A program made the position numbers and the translations under genes. Positions 1 through 4,810 of a stretch of 9,989 bases of DNA are shown piece after piece (the first letter of the stretch is position 1; each line of letters starts with the position of its first letter). The notes beneath the pieces are model-generated. The model saw nothing but the letters and a program-made list of their open reading frames with translations. It made no database searches and was not told the origin of the DNA. The stretch lies in assembly GCA_002369175.1 (NCBI GenBank), contig DFES01000010.1, positions 1-9,989 of the forward strand, read 5' to 3'. Origin of the DNA: Selenomonadaceae bacterium UBA3796 (GTDB taxonomy: Bacteria > Bacillota > Negativicutes > Selenomonadales > Selenomonadaceae).

Positions 1-71
1 ATTCGGTCTGATTATTCTGTAATATATGAAGGCTTTGAAGAAAAGAATAAGTCTTTTTTCCTAAAAAGAGG

Positions 72-91
72 AAATGTCATTCTTGACATTT
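72..91. promoter_or_regulatory. Candidate operator: 8-bp inverted repeat over the -35 box
   Basis: Seen directly: AAATGTCA at 72-79 and TGACATTT at 84-91 are perfect inverted copies separated by TTCT. The right arm contains most of the -35 hexamer of the promoter at 83-111. A third half-site, TGACAT, lies at 101-106 just before the -10 box. A dimeric repressor bound here would block RNA polymerase. The regulator cannot be named from sequence; ATGT/ACAT half-sites occur in several families, including PadR-like ones. Confidence 0.5.
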
Positions 92-111
92 TAAGAGGTC
101 TGACATATAAT
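83..111 (+). promoter_or_regulatory. Perfect-consensus sigma-70 promoter
   Basis: TTGACA at 83-88 and TATAAT at 106-111 are separated by exactly 17 bp, a full match to the housekeeping consensus. The DNA upstream (about 40-75) is A/T rich and could act as an UP element. Transcription should start near 118, giving a leader of about 78 nt to the micro-ORF at 196 or about 260 nt to the gene at 378. A second TATAAT at 134-139 has no good -35 box. Confidence 0.85.
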
Positions 112-145
112 AATTGCGTAGCAGGGGTCGTCCTATAATGAGAAC

Positions 146-179
146 CGGAAGGGCTTGCAGAAGGGTGTGTGTTCTTCCG
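146..179 (+). other. 5' leader hairpin just upstream of an SD
   Basis: Positions 146-154 pair with 171-179 to form a 9-bp stem with two G-U pairs and a 16-nt loop (155-170). The 3' arm ends two bases before the AGGGAG SD of the micro-ORF (181-186). No T-run follows, so it is not an intrinsic terminator. It could protect the 5' end or modulate translation. Confidence 0.45.
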
Positions 180-195
180 CAGGGAGTTGAATTGT

Positions 196-309
196 ATGGA
201 AGATTCTGGCAGTATACAGTATACATACATGCCGTCACTTAAGGAAATCATGTTTTTCTCCGATAATACTATTGAGATGAGGGTAGAAGATCGCCTCATG
301 ATTGCATGA
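196..309 (+). CDS. Micro-ORF, 37 aa, frame continues past UGA to 360
   Basis: ATG at 196 has a good SD (AGGGAG, 181-186, 9-nt spacing) and is the first start after the perfect promoter. The peptide runs MEDSGSIQ...VEDRLMIA and stops at TGA 307-309. The same frame then stays open through LLMAEDGHTINDLCDE to TAG 358-360, just before the next gene's SD. Reading UGA as tryptophan or another residue would give a 54-residue protein with a plausible helix across the join. Options are a genuine 37-aa peptide, a leader peptide, a nonsense-truncated small gene, or recoding. I do not recognise the family. The tandem AGTATAC repeat at 211-224 lies inside it. Confidence 0.4.
   Translation: MEDSGSIQYTYMPSLKEIMFFSDNTIEMRVEDRLMIA
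211..224. repeat. Tandem AGTATAC x2, near-palindromic GTATAC pair
   Basis: AGTATAC occurs twice in a row (211-217 and 218-224). Because GTATAC is itself a palindrome, 212-224 reads as an inverted repeat around A218. It lies about 95 bp downstream of the predicted transcription start, inside the micro-ORF. It could be a downstream operator or simply coding sequence. Confidence 0.35.
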
Positions 310-377
310 TTGCTAATGGCTGAGGATGGCCATACCATCAACGATTTGTGCGATGAATAGTAGAAGGAGCGATTATC

Positions 378-596
378 ATGAAGGTACAGATTTATTCACA
401 GTGGATGGAAGATGTTTATATCCCCGTCCGGGTAAAGCAGTTCACCAAGGCGGCCAAACTCGTGGGAAGCTCCAGCTTCGTTGCGTACGCTGCCGATCAC
501 GATATGTCGAGCGTTGTTTGCAAGAATGAGCGCGAGGCTGTGGTAGAGTGGCTGGATGGACGCATTGATGAGCGTGCATCGGAGAGTGTGGCATAG
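378..596 (+). CDS. Small hypothetical protein (72 aa), possibly HPr-like
   Basis: ATG at 378 has a strong SD (AAGGAG, 364-369, 8-nt spacing), so the gene is well supported. The product is a small soluble protein without signal peptide or membrane segment. The pattern MKVQIYSQ, then VRVKQFTKAAKLVGSS, then a beta-like stretch and EREAVVEWLDG, resembles in order the beta-alpha-beta-alpha layout of HPr phosphocarriers. The GLHARPA segment with the phosphorylated histidine is absent, so it could not work as a classical PTS carrier. The HPr-like reading is a weak inference from pattern only. The gene lies 17 nt after the extended micro-ORF frame and is probably driven by the promoter at 83-111. A hairpin (611-617/634-640) and a terminator (653-680) follow it, then hydF. 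Confidence 0.75.
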   Translation: MKVQIYSQWMEDVYIPVRVKQFTKAAKLVGSSSFVAYAADHDMSSVVCKNEREAVVEWLDGRIDERASESVA

Positions 597-610
597 TTGT
601 ATATTGCATA

Positions 611-640
611 AAGGCATTGTGGGTTGTGCCATGATGCCTT
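611..640 (+). other. Hairpin between the 72-aa gene and the terminator
   Basis: AAGGCAT at 611-617 pairs perfectly with ATGCCTT at 634-640 around a 16-nt loop. There is no T-run. A smaller alternative (ATGAT 631-635 with ATCAT 641-645) would compete with it. It may be a 3'-end stabiliser ahead of the terminator. Confidence 0.35.
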
Positions 641-652
641 ATCATGAAATGG

Positions 653-680
653 GAGAGCGTAGTTGCGCTCTCTTTTTCTT
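653..680 (+). terminator. Intrinsic terminator upstream of hydF
   Basis: GAGAGCG (653-659) pairs perfectly with CGCTCTC (666-672) around TAGTTG, followed by five T residues (673-677) and CTT. This is a textbook rho-independent terminator for the transcript of the 72-aa gene. It ends only 11 nt before the hydF SD, with no room for a separate promoter after it. Confidence 0.85.
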
Positions 681-704
681 GTTTCTGGATGAGGAGGGAT
701 GCAT

Positions 705-1907
705 ATGGGTTTGGCGGATACACCGAGGGCGAACCGGCTGCACATTGGTCTTTTCGGAAAGCGCAACAGCGGGAAATCCTCGCTGCTCAATGCCATGACA
801 GGGCAGTCTGTTGCCACTGTTTCTCACGTGGCGGGGACGACGACGGATCCCGTGTACAAGGCCATGGAGCTTTATGGGATCGGCCCCGTGGTGTTTGTGG
901 ATACGGCCGGCTTCGACGATGAGGGGGAGCTTGGAGGCATCCGGGTGGAGAAGACAAGGGATGCAGCCAAAGCCATAGACATTGCCCTGTTGCTTTTTGA
1001 GGATGGGGATATGTCGGAGGAGATCGCATGGATGAAGCAATGGAAGAATGGGAAAACCGCAGTGATTCCCGTTATCAGCAGGATAGATGCACGGGCGGAT
1101 GGGGGAGAGGCGCTTTTCCGGGCAGTAAAGGAGGCTGCGGGGCAGGCTCCGATCATGGTGAGTGCAAAAGAGCGCAAGGGGCTGGATGCTCTGCGGGGAG
1201 AAATGATCCGCTGTCTGCCGGAGGACTATGAAAACGGCAGCATTACGGGAGATCTCTGCGGTGAGGGGGATCTGGTGCTTCTCGTGATGCCGCAGGATAT
1301 CCAAGCACCGAAGGGACGCCTGATACTGCCACAGGTACAGACCATGCGGGAGCTTTTGGACAAGAAATGCATCGTCATGAGCTGTACGACGGATCGGATG
1401 GAGGATGCCCTCGCAGCACTAGGGAAAGCACCTCATCTTATCATCACGGACTCCCAGGCTTTTTCCAAGGTTCACGCCCAAAAGCCGCCGGAGAGCCTTT
1501 TGACTTCCTTTTCCGTGCTCTTTGCCCGCTACAAGGGGGATGCCCCTTACTTTGTGGAATCGGCATCGAAGCTTTCCACCCTTCCGGCGGATGCCCGTAT
1601 TCTTATTGCGGAGGCGTGCACCCACCGTCCCCTTGCGGAGGATATCGGACGGGTGAAGCTGCCGCGCCTTCTGCGGAAAAAGCTGGGGGAGGGGCTTCGC
1701 GTGGAATTTGCGGCCGGAAGGGATTTTCCAAGGGATCTTTCGGGTTTTGATATGGTGATTCATTGCGGCGCGTGTATGTTCAACCGACGTTATGTGCTGA
1801 ACCGTGTAGAGGAATGCCGCAGGCAGGGCGTGCCGATGACAAATTACGGCGTGGCAATTGCGGCGCTTCTCGGAATACTGGAGGATGTACAGTTGCCTAA
1901 ATCATAA
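705..1907 (+). CDS. hydF: FeFe-hydrogenase H-cluster maturation GTPase HydF
   Basis: HydF is the scaffold GTPase that receives the di-iron subcluster made with HydE and HydG and delivers it to apo-hydrogenase in the cytoplasm. The 400-residue length is normal for the family. The N-terminal GTPase domain shows a P-loop GKRNSGKSS (18-26), G3 DTAG (66-69) and G5 SAK (153-155). The G4 position reads SRID (125-128) instead of NKxD. The C-terminal cluster domain carries the family signature C-x-H (Cys305, His307), then HCxxC (His353, Cys354, Cys357), with the expected spacing. I chose ATG 705 because GAGGAGGG (691-698) is 6 nt away; the in-frame ATG at 699 would touch the SD. HydE and HydG are not in the window. 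Transcription is unclear: a terminator lies just upstream and no promoter is visible. Confidence 0.96.
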   Translation: MGLADTPRANRLHIGLFGKRNSGKSSLLNAMTGQSVATVSHVAGTTTDPVYKAMELYGIGPVVFVDTAGFDDEGELGGIRVEKTRDAAKAIDIALLLFEDGDMSEEIAWMKQWKNGKTAVIPVISRIDARADGGEALFRAVKEAAGQAPIMVSAKERKGLDALRGEMIRCLPEDYENGSITGDLCGEGDLVLLVMPQDIQAPKGRLILPQVQTMRELLDKKCIVMSCTTDRMEDALAALGKAPHLIITDSQAFSKVHAQKPPESLLTSFSVLFARYKGDAPYFVESASKLSTLPADARILIAEACTHRPLAEDIGRVKLPRLLRKKLGEGLRVEFAAGRDFPRDLSGFDMVIHCGACMFNRRYVLNRVEECRRQGVPMTNYGVAIAALLGILEDVQLPKS

Positions 1908-1921
1908 TTTTAGGATAAAAT
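1893..1921 (+). promoter_or_regulatory. Likely promoter overlapping the hydF stop codon
   Basis: TTGCCT (1893-1898, 4 of 6 consensus bases) and TAAAAT (1916-1921, 5 of 6) are 17 bp apart. The predicted start is near 1928, giving a leader of about 47 nt to the exported protein gene. A short inverted repeat, CCTAAA 1896-1901 with TTTAGG 1909-1914, fills the spacer and could be an operator. Confidence 0.5.
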
Positions 1922-1974
1922 AGAGGCATGCATATCTATTGCAGCGGGATACACATGGAAGAGAGGTGTTTGCT

Positions 1975-2850
1975 ATGGAGAAACGATTACATCAGTTGCT
2001 TTGCATTTTGGTGTCTGTTCTTTGTATTGCATCCTTTCAAATGTCCACGGCTCATGCGGATTCATGGTATTGGCTGGGGTCTGATGCGAAGTATGGGAAA
2101 TTCTTCGACCCTGTTTCTGTGGTGGTTACTAAGAAAACCCAGACGAAGCACGGCGAAGTGGCAACGGAGATCGAGGCTTGGACCAAAACGACCTACAGCT
2201 ACGCAGGGGCAGCTGAGACCATTGGCAATTATGAGATAAAGAGCCAGTTGCCCAATCCGGGCCTTCTGGCATACAGCATGGCGCAGGTTCGCATCAATCC
2301 CCAGAATCGGACACTGCAATACGTCAGGGAAAATTTCTACGATGCCAATGGCAAGGTGATCTGGTCGAAGGCCGAAGGCCGTGTGAAGGAGATCAATTCC
2401 CAGGAATTCGATGAGGCATTTTACATGGCAATTGTGGATGAGGTCTTTCGCCATGGCGAAGTGGCTCGGAGCACGGCAAAGGATCGTTGGATCACTCTTT
2501 GGGAGAACACCGGCAGCGGCATCACGACACAGGTGACTGCGGACACTACAACCATGCGCCTCAAGGGTGAGAACCTCATTGTGTGGGAGTGGGAGCAGTC
2601 TACGAATGCTTCCGGTGGTGTGGTGGAAATTAAGTTCGTAAAGAAGTCCGTGAACCTTCCCAATGGAGCGGAAAGAGTTGTTTCCGGCAAGTATTGGAGT
2701 CCAAAGACAGGATGGACGGTGCTGAATGACGATATGGACGGCGCATACAGAGCCATTCAGGAAAAATCACCGGAATACAAGGGGCTTGTGCGTCTCAGAG
2801 CTTTTGCAAAAGGCTATTCCACTTGGGTGAACCGCTACAGCCTTGATTGA
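1975..2850 (+). CDS. Exported hypothetical protein (291 aa)
   Basis: The product begins with a classical signal peptide: MEKR, a hydrophobic core around residues 7-22 (LLCILVSVLCIASF), and a signal peptidase I site AHA-DS after residue 28. There is no lipobox and no later membrane helix, so the roughly 263-residue mature protein should be periplasmic, surface-attached or secreted. It is rich in Trp, Tyr and beta-prone stretches. Two halves look related: each opens with a W/Y-rich segment (DSWYWLG; DRWITLWE) and later has a W-S/T-containing strand followed by an acidic helix (about 135-160 and 242-265). ATG 1975 was chosen because AGAGG (1962-1966) is 8 nt away and the signal peptide starts there; an in-frame TTG at 1939 only adds unrelated residues. 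Function unknown. It resembles exported proteins common in Negativicutes, by general pattern only. Confidence 0.85.
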   Translation: MEKRLHQLLCILVSVLCIASFQMSTAHADSWYWLGSDAKYGKFFDPVSVVVTKKTQTKHGEVATEIEAWTKTTYSYAGAAETIGNYEIKSQLPNPGLLAYSMAQVRINPQNRTLQYVRENFYDANGKVIWSKAEGRVKEINSQEFDEAFYMAIVDEVFRHGEVARSTAKDRWITLWENTGSGITTQVTADTTTMRLKGENLIVWEWEQSTNASGGVVEIKFVKKSVNLPNGAERVVSGKYWSPKTGWTVLNDDMDGAYRAIQEKSPEYKGLVRLRAFAKGYSTWVNRYSLD

Positions 2851-2872
2851 AACAAAGATGATAGATTATAGT
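2843..2872 (+). promoter_or_regulatory. Possible metA promoter
   Basis: TTGATT (2843-2848, 4 of 6) and TATAGT (2867-2872, 5 of 6) are 18 bp apart, overlapping the end of the exported protein gene. If used, transcription starts near 2879 and the terminator at 2890-2935 would lie inside the metA leader. Confidence 0.4.
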
Positions 2873-2889
2873 CGTTCATCAGTATTCCA

Positions 2890-2935
2890 AGCAGGTGGCA
2901 TCCCGGCAAGCAGGATGGGGCGCTGCCTGCTTTTT
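2890..2935 (+). terminator. Intrinsic terminator or attenuator before metA
   Basis: AGCAGGTGGC (2890-2899) pairs with GCTGCCTGCT (2922-2931) in a 10-bp stem with two G-U pairs. A nested stem CATCC/GGATG (2899-2903/2913-2917) caps it. A run of five T (2931-2935) follows. It can end the upstream exported-protein transcript. Given the possible promoter at 2843-2872 and the metA SD only 20 nt further on, it could also act as a metA attenuator. The 5' arm contains GGTGGCA, loosely like a T-box core, but see the rejected items. Confidence 0.75.
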
Positions 2936-2966
2936 GGGTAGCGGGATAGTCCGGAAGGAGTATATT

Positions 2967-3902
2967 ATGCCAATCAAGATACCGAATAACCTGCCTGCAA
3001 CGCAAGTGCTGGAGGGTGAGAACATCTTTGTCATGGATGCGGAAAGGGCTTACAGCCAGGATATCCGCCCTCTGAGACTGCTCATTCTCAACCTCATGCC
3101 CATAAAGCCCGTAACGGAGACGCAGCTTTTGCGTCTTCTCGGCAATACGCCGCTGCAGGTGGAGGTGGATTTCATTTATACGGAATCCTATATGCCCTCC
3201 CATACTTCCCAGGATTATCTCACGGAGTTTTATGGAACCTTTGCGGAGGTGCGGAACAGGAAATACGATGGCTTCATCATCACGGGCGCTCCTGTGGAAC
3301 AGCTGGAATTCGAGGAGGTCGCTTACTGGGATGAAGTGACGGAAATCATGGAATGGAGCAAGTCCCACGTCTATTCTACCTTCCACATATGTTGGGGCGC
3401 CCAGGCGGGACTCTATTACCATTATGGCATCCCGAAATACGATGTAGCGGGGAAGATCTTCGGCGTATACAAGCATCATCTTTGCGTGGAGCACGAACGT
3501 CTCCTGCGGGGCTTCGACGATGAGTTCTACGTGCCTCATTCCAGGCATACGGAGGAGCGAAAGGAAGATATCCAGAAGGTACCGGAACTTACGATTCTTG
3601 CAGAGGCGGAAGGGGATGCGGGGGTCTATATCATTGCCAATCTGGAGAAGCGGCAGTTCTTCATTACGGGTCATGCAGAGTACGATCCCATGACGCTGAA
3701 GCAGGAGTACGATAGGGATCTTGCAGCAGGCATGAACCCCAAGATTCCCATCAACTACTATCCTCAGGACGATCCGGAACGCACACCGGTGGTGAGATGG
3801 CGATCCGTAGCCCATCTTCTTTTTGCCAACTGGCTGAATTACTACGTTTATCAGGAAACTCCCTACGAGTTGGATGAACTTTACCGTAGTCGTGATGATT
3901 GA
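2967..3902 (+). CDS. metA: Homoserine O-acetyltransferase (MetA family)
   Basis: The enzyme activates the homoserine hydroxyl with an acyl group, the first committed step to methionine, in the cytoplasm. The 311 residues match the MetA/HTS family throughout. The acyl-accepting cysteine is Cys142 in FHICWGAQ, and the catalytic His236 and Glu238 lie in FFITGHAEYD. Residue 111 in TGAPVEQLEF is glutamate. In characterised members of this family Glu at this position goes with acetyl-CoA use and Gly with succinyl-CoA, so O-acetylhomoserine is the predicted product despite the MetA (often 'succinyltransferase') label. ATG 2967 has AAGGAG at 2955-2960 (6-nt spacing) and the typical start MPIKIPNNLPA; an upstream in-frame start at 2895 falls inside the terminator. 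The stop is 17 nt before the next gene, suggesting co-transcription. Confidence 0.96.
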   Translation: MPIKIPNNLPATQVLEGENIFVMDAERAYSQDIRPLRLLILNLMPIKPVTETQLLRLLGNTPLQVEVDFIYTESYMPSHTSQDYLTEFYGTFAEVRNRKYDGFIITGAPVEQLEFEEVAYWDEVTEIMEWSKSHVYSTFHICWGAQAGLYYHYGIPKYDVAGKIFGVYKHHLCVEHERLLRGFDDEFYVPHSRHTEERKEDIQKVPELTILAEAEGDAGVYIIANLEKRQFFITGHAEYDPMTLKQEYDRDLAAGMNPKIPINYYPQDDPERTPVVRWRSVAHLLFANWLNYYVYQETPYELDELYRSRDD

Positions 3903-3919
3903 TGTTCAGGAGGGTCTGT

Positions 3920-4540
3920 ATGAAGTGCTTGGCAAAAAAAATTTTTGTTATGGGTATGGCGGCGGCGGTGTTTATGGGAATGCCGGAGGCAGAGGCGGCG
4001 CCGGAAGTGCCGGAGGATGTTTATGAGTGGGTACAGTCCACTTCCCGTGCAGACTATTATTTCAACAAGCAGCAAATGTACTGTGGGGTGGACGAGGATG
4101 GATATATCGACCTCAACACCCTGCTGGTTCCGATTCTCAAGGTCTACGATTCCGTCCAGATCGAAGACGTGGTGGCGAAGCGCCGCTGGCGGATGATGGA
4201 CATGGAAGGGTATGGAGATCTTGTGGGCGCATCGGAATACCTGGAGTTCAAACTTGCAGAGAAAACCGTTCGCGTGAGAGAGCATGACGATCTGGATTCC
4301 ACATGGAGCAATTTGACGGTAGAGACGGGGTTTGAGCCGGTCAGTCTGGATTCCTACGGCGAAAAGGACGTGGACGGAAAGTTCTACAAGGGTATTTTGG
4401 AATATGCAGCTGCTCATCGGGATGAGATCATTGCCCGGACGAAGGGAGAACTTCGTCCGGAGGATAAAAAGATGCTGGAGGAGGCTCAAAAAGCTTCCAA
4501 GGATGGCGGGAAGAAAAAGAAGGACAAGGACAAGAAGTGA
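3920..4540 (+). CDS. Exported hypothetical protein with Lys-rich tail (206 aa)
   Basis: A signal peptide is clear: MKCLAKK, a hydrophobic core (IFVMGMAAAVFMGM, 8-21) and a cleavage site around AEA-AP (after residue 26). The mature domain opens with DVYEWVQSTSRADYYFNKQQM, which echoes the opening of the exported protein at 1975 (DSWYWLGSDAKYGKFFDP). The C-terminus is highly charged and ends in GGKKKKDKDKK. There is no lipobox or further membrane helix, so a periplasmic or envelope location is expected; the lysine tail could contact anionic surfaces. ATG 3920 was chosen for its SD AGGAGGG (3908-3914, 5-nt spacing); ATG 3902 and TTG 3899 lack one. The 17-nt gap to metA suggests a shared transcript. 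Function unknown. Confidence 0.85.
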   Translation: MKCLAKKIFVMGMAAAVFMGMPEAEAAPEVPEDVYEWVQSTSRADYYFNKQQMYCGVDEDGYIDLNTLLVPILKVYDSVQIEDVVAKRRWRMMDMEGYGDLVGASEYLEFKLAEKTVRVREHDDLDSTWSNLTVETGFEPVSLDSYGEKDVDGKFYKGILEYAAAHRDEIIARTKGELRPEDKKMLEEAQKASKDGGKKKKDKDKK

Positions 4541-4589
4541 GATTTTGATGCGAGGCGGCTGGCGCATTGCAACCGGTAGAACGAGGCAG

Positions 4590-4629
4590 GGGAGCCATGG
4601 GGACCGAAGGGCAGGTCTTCATGGCTTCC
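4590..4629 (+). other. Strong hairpin downstream of the exported protein gene
   Basis: Positions 4590-4599 (GGGAGCCATG) pair with 4620-4629 (CATGGCTTCC) in a 10-bp stem with one G-U pair; inside, GACC (4602-4605) pairs with GGTC (4614-4617). The T-run (4646-4650) comes 16 nt later. A weaker alternative pairing, GTCTTC 4615-4620 with GGGGAC 4640-4645, sits directly before the T-run and excludes the first stem. It could be a terminator, an attenuator-like switch or a processed 3' end. Confidence 0.45.
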
Positions 4630-4668
4630 GGCCTTTCCAGGGGACTTTTTATGAAATTTGGGAGAAAA

Positions 4669-4699
4669 ATTTTCAACCTAGCAGGGATTTTCCACATAG
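4669..4699. repeat. Imperfect 13-bp direct repeat with DnaA-box-like core
   Basis: ATTTTCAACCTAG (4669-4681) and ATTTTCCACATAG (4687-4699) agree at 11 of 13 positions and are 18 bp apart. The second contains TTTTCCACA (4688-4696), which fits the relaxed DnaA-box pattern TTWTNCACA; the first matches it at 7 of 9. There is no origin context, so a regulator site is at least as likely. Confidence 0.4.
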
Positions 4700-4773
4700 A
4701 CAGCGAAAATTAAAATAACTGGATGAACTGGCAATCGTGTTTGCAGAGTGTCTGTAGATTGAAACCAAAATCA

Positions 4774-4782
4774 TGTTATATC
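4774..4782 (+). promoter_or_regulatory. Weak extended -10 element before the REC-CheX gene
   Basis: TGT followed by TATATC (4777-4782) looks like an extended -10 box, with a start near 4789. No recognisable -35 hexamer stands 17 bp upstream, and no clear flagellar sigma-28 promoter is visible. Tentative. Confidence 0.25.
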
Positions 4783-4810
4783 ACATTACAGAGAGAAGCA
4801 GGTGAGCTTT

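Larger units (their letters stand above)
4541..4810. other. Non-coding structured intergenic region
   Basis: No supportable gene lies in these 270 bp. The left part is GC rich and folds strongly (hairpin 4590-4629, T-run 4646-4650). The right part is AT rich and holds a 13-bp imperfect direct repeat with a DnaA-box-like site and a possible extended -10 promoter element before the chemotaxis genes. Confidence 0.6.

Noticed and set aside
110..120. AATAATTGCGT shared between the first promoter region and the argS promoter region (about 7350-7360)
   Set aside because: An 11-mer match is expected by chance several times in 10 kb, and it sits at different places relative to the two -10 boxes.
1..138. 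Open frame of 45 codons from the window edge to TAA 136-138, possible end of an upstream gene
   Set aside because: It runs straight through a perfect promoter and its inverted repeat, is AT rich, and shows no recognisable protein pattern.
12..341. 109-codon minus-strand frame
   Set aside because: No SD at its start, and it lies antisense to the promoter, leader and micro-ORF; no recognisable motif.
642..1304. 220-codon minus-strand frame opposite hydF
   Set aside because: Overlaps the terminator and the hydF GTPase domain; composition typical of a shadow.
2890..2910. T-box-like core (GGTGGCATCCCGG) before metA
   Set aside because: The match needs an insertion and a swap, and only about 40 nt separate it from the upstream gene, too little for stem I and a specifier loop.
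2835..3815. 326-codon minus-strand frame opposite metA
   Set aside because: Exact antisense of a confidently identified gene, His/Arg-rich in the manner of shadow frames, and without a proper SD.
4598..4620. Glycine-riboswitch-like string (GACCGAAGGGCA) in the 4541-4810 gap
   Set aside because: The conserved flanking GGAGAG and CTCTCAGG segments of the aptamer are absent, and the neighbouring genes do not concern glycine.
4549..4718. Short plus-strand frame from ATG 4549 in the intergenic gap
   Set aside because: No SD, Arg/Gly-rich composition and a path through the strong hairpin; no recognisable motif.
4711..4737. Flagellar sigma-28 promoter (TAAA-N15-GGCAATCG)
   Set aside because: Only about half of the -10 consensus bases match, even though the chemotaxis context would favour it.
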